The position numbers and the translations under genes were made by a program. From the NCBI GenBank assembly GCA_038205115.1, contig JBBRCE010000096.1, positions 1 to 8,778 of the forward strand: a stretch of 8,778 bases of DNA, read 5' to 3'. How positions within the stretch are numbered: position 1 is the first letter of the stretch; every line of letters begins with the position of its first letter. Under the pieces are notes generated by a model. That model was not told the DNA's origin. It saw only the letters and a program-made list of their open reading frames with translations, and searched no databases. The stretch comes from JBBRCE01 sp038205115 (lineage in GTDB: Bacteria > Planctomycetota > Planctomycetia > Pirellulales > JBBRCE01). This document shows positions 4,868 to 8,778 of this stretch, piece by piece.

Positions 4868-5923
4868 ATGCTCGACGAATGGTTGGCTGCCGCCGGCATT
4901 GCGCTGGCCGAACGAGGAATCGTGCCAGACATCGTGCTGCGCGCGGCGATTCGCCGACTGTGTCAAAGTCAGTTAGATAGTCTGGACTCTGGCAGCGAGG
5001 CCGAAAACGAGCGGCGTTTGCAAGCATTTGTAGCGGATGCCAAACGCGGACCGATAGCCCTGGCCACCGACGAGGCAAACCAACAACATTACGAAGTCGA
5101 TGCGCGATTTTACCAATTGGTGCTCGGGCCGCGGCGAAAGTATAGCAGTTGTTTGTGGGCCGACGACGCACACTCGCTGGCGGATGCGGAAGCTGCCGCG
5201 TTGCGCCAGACGTGCGAACATGCCGAAATTGTCAACGGCCAGCGGATTCTTGAGCTGGGCTGCGGGTGGGGATCGCTCACGCTGTGGTTGCTGGAGCACT
5301 ATCCCCATTGCCGCGTGACGGCGGTTTCCAATTCGCAATCGCAACGCGACCTGATTCAGGCGGAAGCCCAGCACTGTGGTTGGGCGGATCGACTTACCGT
5401 GATTACGGCCGATATGAACCGTTTGACGCTCGACGAGCAGTTCGACCGCGTCGTGTCGGTCGAGATGTTCGAGCATATGCGTAACTACGCCGCGTTGCTC
5501 AAACGCGTGCGCGAGTGGTTATTGCCAGACGGAAAACTGCTGGTTCACATCTTTTGTCATCGGCGGTTTGCCTACCCGTTTCGGACCGATCGACCGTCCG
5601 ACTGGATGGGGCGCAATTTTTTTACCGGCGGCATGATGCCTAGCCTCGATTGGCTTGCACGCTTTGCCGACGATTTGATCGTCGAGCGCACCTGGCAGTG
5701 GAATGGCCAGCATTACGCCCGCACGTTGGCCGCGTGGGATCAAAATCTTTGTCGGCAGCGCAGTCTGGCCGTGCCGCTGCTAGGTGAGATTTACGGCCAG
5801 CGGCAAGCCAATCGCTGGTTTCACCGCTGGCGAATGTTTTTTCTGGCGGCCGAAGAGCTGTTCGCCTTCCGCGCAGGGCAAGAATGGTTCGTGGCGCACT
5901 ACCTGCTGCGACCGGCCGGTTAG
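4868..5923 (+). CDS. Cyclopropane-fatty-acid-synthase-like SAM-dependent methyltransferase
   Basis: The 351-residue protein has the SAM-binding motif ELGCGWGS at 129-136, then ITADMNRL, VSVEMFEHM with E202, VHIF with H227, and HYARTLAAW with Y283. E202, H227 and Y283 align by eye with bicarbonate/active-site residues of E. coli CFA synthase. CFA enzymes transfer a methyl group from SAM to a cis double bond in a phospholipid acyl chain at the membrane. The short N-terminus (LAERGIVPD then AAIRRL) and YSSCLW at 92-97 place it in the shorter CFA-like branch that also resembles plant coclaurine N-methyltransferases, so cyclopropanation is not certain: plain methylation is possible. Classical CFA synthases have YSC at this point. 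GGAG at 4855-4858 precedes the ATG by 9 bases. It closes the operon and its stop overlaps the stop of the converging lipoprotein gene. Confidence 0.9.
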   Translation: MLDEWLAAAGIALAERGIVPDIVLRAAIRRLCQSQLDSLDSGSEAENERRLQAFVADAKRGPIALATDEANQQHYEVDARFYQLVLGPRRKYSSCLWADDAHSLADAEAAALRQTCEHAEIVNGQRILELGCGWGSLTLWLLEHYPHCRVTAVSNSQSQRDLIQAEAQHCGWADRLTVITADMNRLTLDEQFDRVVSVEMFEHMRNYAALLKRVREWLLPDGKLLVHIFCHRRFAYPFRTDRPSDWMGRNFFTGGMMPSLDWLARFADDLIVERTWQWNGQHYARTLAAWDQNLCRQRSLAVPLLGEIYGQRQANRWFHRWRMFFLAAEELFAFRAGQEWFVAHYLLRPAG

Positions 5924-6639
5924 TGATTCGGAATGATCTGGATGGGCAGTCCGGGCTCGAATGGTGGGCCGGCCACCGGCACCGTGGCTCGCACGCGCCG
6001 CTCGATTTTGGCAAGGATCAGTTGTTCGAGATTTGGATCGCGGCCTTTGTTGATCCAGGCCGTGGCAGGCAGCGCGTTTTTGGGCTGCGAGCCAACCGGT
6101 TTGACTTTGACGCCAATCGGATCGGGCCGATCGCTACCTTCGCCCAAGCGTTGCTGCGAAAGATCGACCCGATACAGCGTACCAGCGGCCGAACTGTGTT
6201 CTGGCACGGCGACTTCTTCCAATTCTTTGATCACGGCCACGTCGATCGAAAAGCCGGATTCGCTGGGAATCACACGGACAAACGCCCGTCGCCGCATCGA
6301 TTGCAGCGTGGCTTCCAGCCGATCGTAACTGCTGACGGTGTCGCCGCGCCAGGGCTCGAGCAATGTGGCACTGATTTGCGGAAAGGTGTCCAAGCGGCCT
6401 TCAGTCAGAATGTCTCCCGCCAGTTTGGGGCGCTGTTCGCGATCGACCTTGAAATATTCGCTGACCACTTCCACCACTTGCTCCCACACGAAGTCGCGGT
6501 CGAGATTTGCCACTGGCAGTGGGTTCGGTACAACCGGAATCGCTCCAAACGGACCGGGCGGCGTGTACGTCGGCGGCGGCACGGAGTGACAGCCGGTGGC
6601 CATCAACAGCAGCATCGCAATCACAATGGTTCGAACCAT
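5920..6639 (-). CDS. Predicted lipoprotein, conserved planctomycete hypothetical
   Basis: The 239-residue product begins with a lipoprotein signal: MVRTIVIAMLLLMATGC, lipobox ending at C17. A proline-rich stretch (PPPTYTPPGP) follows, probably a linker away from the membrane. The body contains DRDFVWEQVVEVVSEYFKVD, LTEGRLDTFPQISATLLEPW, RLEATLQSMRRRAFVRVIP and a C-terminal GRDPNLEQLILAKIERRV. I recall this arrangement from hypothetical lipoproteins of Pirellulales-type planctomycetes, with no known function. The start at 6639 is chosen because it gives a compact signal peptide; an in-frame ATG 16 codons upstream (6687) would also leave an acceptable signal, and neither has a clear ribosome binding site. 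It converges on the methyltransferase gene with a 4-base overlap and is divergent from the VIT/VWA gene. Confidence 0.85.
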   Translation of the reverse strand: MVRTIVIAMLLLMATGCHSVPPPTYTPPGPFGAIPVVPNPLPVANLDRDFVWEQVVEVVSEYFKVDREQRPKLAGDILTEGRLDTFPQISATLLEPWRGDTVSSYDRLEATLQSMRRRAFVRVIPSESGFSIDVAVIKELEEVAVPEHSSAAGTLYRVDLSQQRLGEGSDRPDPIGVKVKPVGSQPKNALPATAWINKGRDPNLEQLILAKIERRVRATVPVAGPPFEPGLPIQIIPNH

Positions 6640-6915
6640 TTGCGCCGGCCAGTTGTTACAAGAGATGGAGTTTGCAGTTCGGCGCATGGACTGTCCGAGC
6701 TGCTGAAAAGGTCGCGGAGTGTCGTCGATTTGGCTGCAAATGGCAAGATCGGTTCGCGCGACATGCATGCTGGCATTCGGGTGACAGTTCGCGAGGCTGG
6801 CAAATCGAGCGACGCTGGCGAATTTTTGGGAACTATCGCCGGCGCGAAACGTCCTATAGATTGAGAACGAGTTCCCCACGCGGTTGTTTCCTGAGAAAAA
6901 CCGAGGAGTTGGCCC
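6640..6915. promoter_or_regulatory. Divergent intergenic spacer between lipoprotein and VIT/VWA genes
   Basis: This 276-base spacer must hold the promoters of both outward-reading genes. The only promoter-like string noticed is TATAGA at 6855-6860, some 55 bases before the VIT/VWA start, and it lacks a recognisable -35 at 16-18 bases. No convincing repeat, RNA gene or small ORF with a ribosome binding site was seen. Confidence 0.3.
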
Positions 6916-8778
6916 ATGCTTCGCCCAGCCATTCTGCGTAGTCTTGCTATTTTCGCAGCCCTGTTTGTTATTTCGGCCGCTCGGATCGCGGCGGCACAAG
7001 GGGTGTTGATTAACGAGCAAGCGGACGAAAAGTTCGCATTGCCTCGCCCGTCGATGATGATCTGGCCGCCGTTTCCGCCGCACCCGCCGCTGCCGCATCC
7101 TATTCCGCGACCGACGCCGGTTCCGCAAAGCGAATACAAAATCAAAGAGCTGTCCGTCCAAGCCAAATTGGTGGACCAAGTGGCCAAAGTGCAGGTTACA
7201 CAATCGTTTGTGAACACCGGCAGCCGGCAGATGGAAGTGGCGTTTGTGTTTCCGTTGCCCTACGACGGCGCGGTCGACCGATTGACGTTCATGGTCGATG
7301 GCAAAGAGTATCCGGCCAAACTGATCGAGGCCAAAGAGGCCCGCAAGATGTACGAGGCCATCGTCCGCAAGAATCAAGATCCCGCGCTGTTGGAATGGAT
7401 GGGCACGGGGCTGTTCAAGACCAGCGTGTTTCCGGTGCCGCCCGGTGCGGAGCGCAAAGTGACGCTCCGTTATTCGCAGCTTTGCCGCACCAGCGATGGC
7501 CTGACGGACTTTCTGTTTCCGCTCAGCACCGCCAAGTACACCACGCATCCGGTCGAGGAAGTGAAGTTCGATGTTACGATCGAAAGCGAATCGAATATCA
7601 AAAACATCTATAGCCCCAGCCACGCCGTCGATATCAAGCGGCCGGACGACAAACACGCCACAATCAGCTACAACGTCAAAAATCAGGTGCCGACCGCCGA
7701 TTTCCGGCTGTTCTTCGACGTGGGCAAGGGACAGGTGGGCACGCGCGTGCTCAGCTATCGGCCCAAAGACAGCGAAGATGGCTACTTCCTACTGCTGACC
7801 AGCCCCGAGATCAAAGCGGGCGATGCCGAACGGCCGAAGAAGACCGTGTTTTTTGTCGTCGATCGCTCGGGCAGCATGAGCGGCGAGAAAATCGAGCAAG
7901 CCAAAAACGCCGCCAAGTTCGTGCTCAATAATTTGCACGAGGGCGATCTGTTCAACGTGATTGCTTTCGATAGCGAAGTCGAAGCCTGGAAGCCCGAGTT
8001 GCAAAAGTTCAACGAAGAAAATCACAAGTCCGCGCTGGGTTTTGTTAGTGGCATTTATGCCGGCGGCAGCACCAACATCGACGGCGCTTTGAAGAACGCC
8101 CTGAAACAACTCAAAGACAACAAGCAGCCGACGTTCGTGCTGTTTCTGACCGATGGCATCCCGACCGTTGGAGAAACCAACGAAGCCAAAATCGTTGCAC
8201 ACTCCAAAGATGAAAATCAGGTGCACGCCCGCGTGTTCGCCTTTGGCGTGGGTTACGACCTCAACAGCCGGCTGCTGGATAAACTGGTTCGCACCAACTT
8301 TGGCCAGAGCGAATATGTGCGTCCCAACGAGAACATCGAAACCAAAGTTGCTGCGCTCTACAACAAGATCGGTTCGCCCGTGCTGACCGATATGAAGATC
8401 ACGTTTGACGTGGAAGGCCTCAAGAGCGAAGACGGTCACGCCACGAATCGCGTTTATCCCAAAGATCCCGGCGACCTGTTTGCAGGCGAGCAATTGGTGA
8501 TTGCCGGCCGCTACAAAAAAGCTGGCACGGCCAAGGTTGTCGTCACCGGCAAAGTTGGCGACAAAGAGCAAAAATTCGATTTTCCCGCCAAGCTGATCGA
8601 AAAGAGCAGCGACGAATCCTATGCGTTCGTCGAAAAACTCTGGGCCGTACGCCGCGTGGGCGAAATTCTGGACGAGATCGATCTCAAAGGCAAGAACGAC
8701 GAACTGGTGAAAGAGTTGGTCACGCTCGCCACCCAGCATGGCATTCTCACGCCCTATACGTCGTTCATGGCCGACGAT
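6916..8778 (+). CDS. Secreted VIT + von Willebrand factor A domain protein (3' end outside window)
   Basis: At least 621 codons are open to the window edge with no stop, so the C-terminus is missing. GAGGAG at 6903-6908 lies 7 bases before the ATG. Residues 1-27 form a signal peptide (hydrophobic core around 9-22, likely cleavage after AAA before Q28). A proline-rich linker covers about 44-70 (WPPFPPHPPLPHPIPRP). Residues 72-188 are a VIT domain as in inter-alpha-trypsin-inhibitor heavy chains (VTQSFVN, FVFPLP, EAKEARKMYE). A VWA domain starts near 308 with an intact metal-binding MIDAS: D316, S318 and S320 in DRSGS, T386 in GSTN and D413 in LTDG. The visible end has LATQHGILTPYTSF, the conserved tail block of bacterial VIT/VWA proteins. 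It is expected outside the cytoplasmic membrane as a metal-dependent adhesion or assembly protein; its partner is unknown. Confidence 0.93.
   Translation, partial: MLRPAILRSLAIFAALFVISAARIAAAQGVLINEQADEKFALPRPSMMIWPPFPPHPPLPHPIPRPTPVPQSEYKIKELSVQAKLVDQVAKVQVTQSFVNTGSRQMEVAFVFPLPYDGAVDRLTFMVDGKEYPAKLIEAKEARKMYEAIVRKNQDPALLEWMGTGLFKTSVFPVPPGAERKVTLRYSQLCRTSDGLTDFLFPLSTAKYTTHPVEEVKFDVTIESESNIKNIYSPSHAVDIKRPDDKHATISYNVKNQVPTADFRLFFDVGKGQVGTRVLSYRPKDSEDGYFLLLTSPEIKAGDAERPKKTVFFVVDRSGSMSGEKIEQAKNAAKFVLNNLHEGDLFNVIAFDSEVEAWKPELQKFNEENHKSALGFVSGIYAGGSTNIDGALKNALKQLKDNKQPTFVLFLTDGIPTVGETNEAKIVAHSKDENQVHARVFAFGVGYDLNSRLLDKLVRTNFGQSEYVRPNENIETKVAALYNKIGSPVLTDMKITFDVEGLKSEDGHATNRVYPKDPGDLFAGEQLVIAGRYKKAGTAKVVVTGKVGDKEQKFDFPAKLIEKSSDESYAFVEKLWAVRRVGEILDEIDLKGKNDELVKELVTLATQHGILTPYTSFMADD

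Larger units (their letters stand above)
1959..5923 (+). other. Predicted four-gene operon for membrane fatty-acid modification
   Basis: The oxidoreductase, DUF1365, DUF1295 and CFA-like methyltransferase genes read in the same direction with junctions of 8-base overlap, 4-base overlap and a 14-base gap. No internal terminator-like hairpin was seen. Such packing indicates one transcript and coupled translation. With the divergent DUF2177 gene, the set matches a recurring bacterial neighbourhood around CFA-like enzymes. As I recall, relatives of the flavoprotein, DUF1365 and methyltransferase families also lie together in the singlet-oxygen-response regulon of Rhodobacter sphaeroides, where furan fatty acids are formed. 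No sigma factor, ChrR-like sensor, desaturase or photolyase gene is visible here. Confidence 0.75.

Noticed and set aside
5920..7656. A 578-codon minus-strand open frame extending the lipoprotein far upstream
   Set aside because: The extension beyond 6687 reads antisense through the promoter spacer and the VIT/VWA gene, with composition unlike a real protein. A clean lipoprotein signal begins at 6639.
7789..8739. A 316-codon minus-strand open frame
   Set aside because: It is antisense to the VWA part of the VIT/VWA gene, whose domains and catalytic-type metal site are unmistakable. The minus reading shows no recognisable family.

Overview
The window looks like chromosomal DNA of a planctomycete, probably a member of Pirellulales. 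This rests on the moderately GC-rich coding DNA, transposase debris of types I associate with planctomycete genomes, a lipoprotein family I recall only from Pirellulales-type genomes, and a VIT/VWA secreted protein. No marker gene confirms the taxonomy.

Left part (1-1200): a possible gene start on the minus strand runs off the left edge. It is followed by a short palindromic site and a graveyard of at least three unrelated, truncated and frameshifted transposase fragments (DUF772/IS1182-type, ISL3-type, IS4-type), all on the plus strand. Converging on this debris is an intact csrA (minus strand) with a GGA-rich leader, which suggests CsrA autoregulation.

Central part (1363-5923): this is the most interesting region. 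Four plus-strand genes are packed with ATG/stop overlaps or very short gaps: an FAD-dependent amine-oxidase-like oxidoreductase (COG2907 type), a DUF1365 protein, a DUF1295 membrane protein of the steroid-5-alpha-reductase-like superfamily, and a cyclopropane-fatty-acid-synthase-like SAM methyltransferase. A divergent DUF2177 membrane protein lies on the other side of a 176-bp spacer that contains an inverted repeat. These families recur together in bacteria. The most economical reading is a pathway that modifies acyl chains already in membrane phospholipids, through methyl transfer followed by flavin- and membrane-linked redox steps, giving cyclopropane, methyl-branched or furan-type fatty acids. 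The exact product cannot be read from the sequence.

Right part (5920-8778): a minus-strand lipoprotein gene ends head-on against the methyltransferase gene, with the two stop codons sharing the bases TTAG. Divergent from it, after 276 bp, begins a long secreted VIT + von Willebrand A protein with an intact metal-binding (MIDAS) site. It is open at the right edge of the window.

I saw no tRNA, rRNA, CRISPR array, riboswitch or convincing rho-independent terminator.
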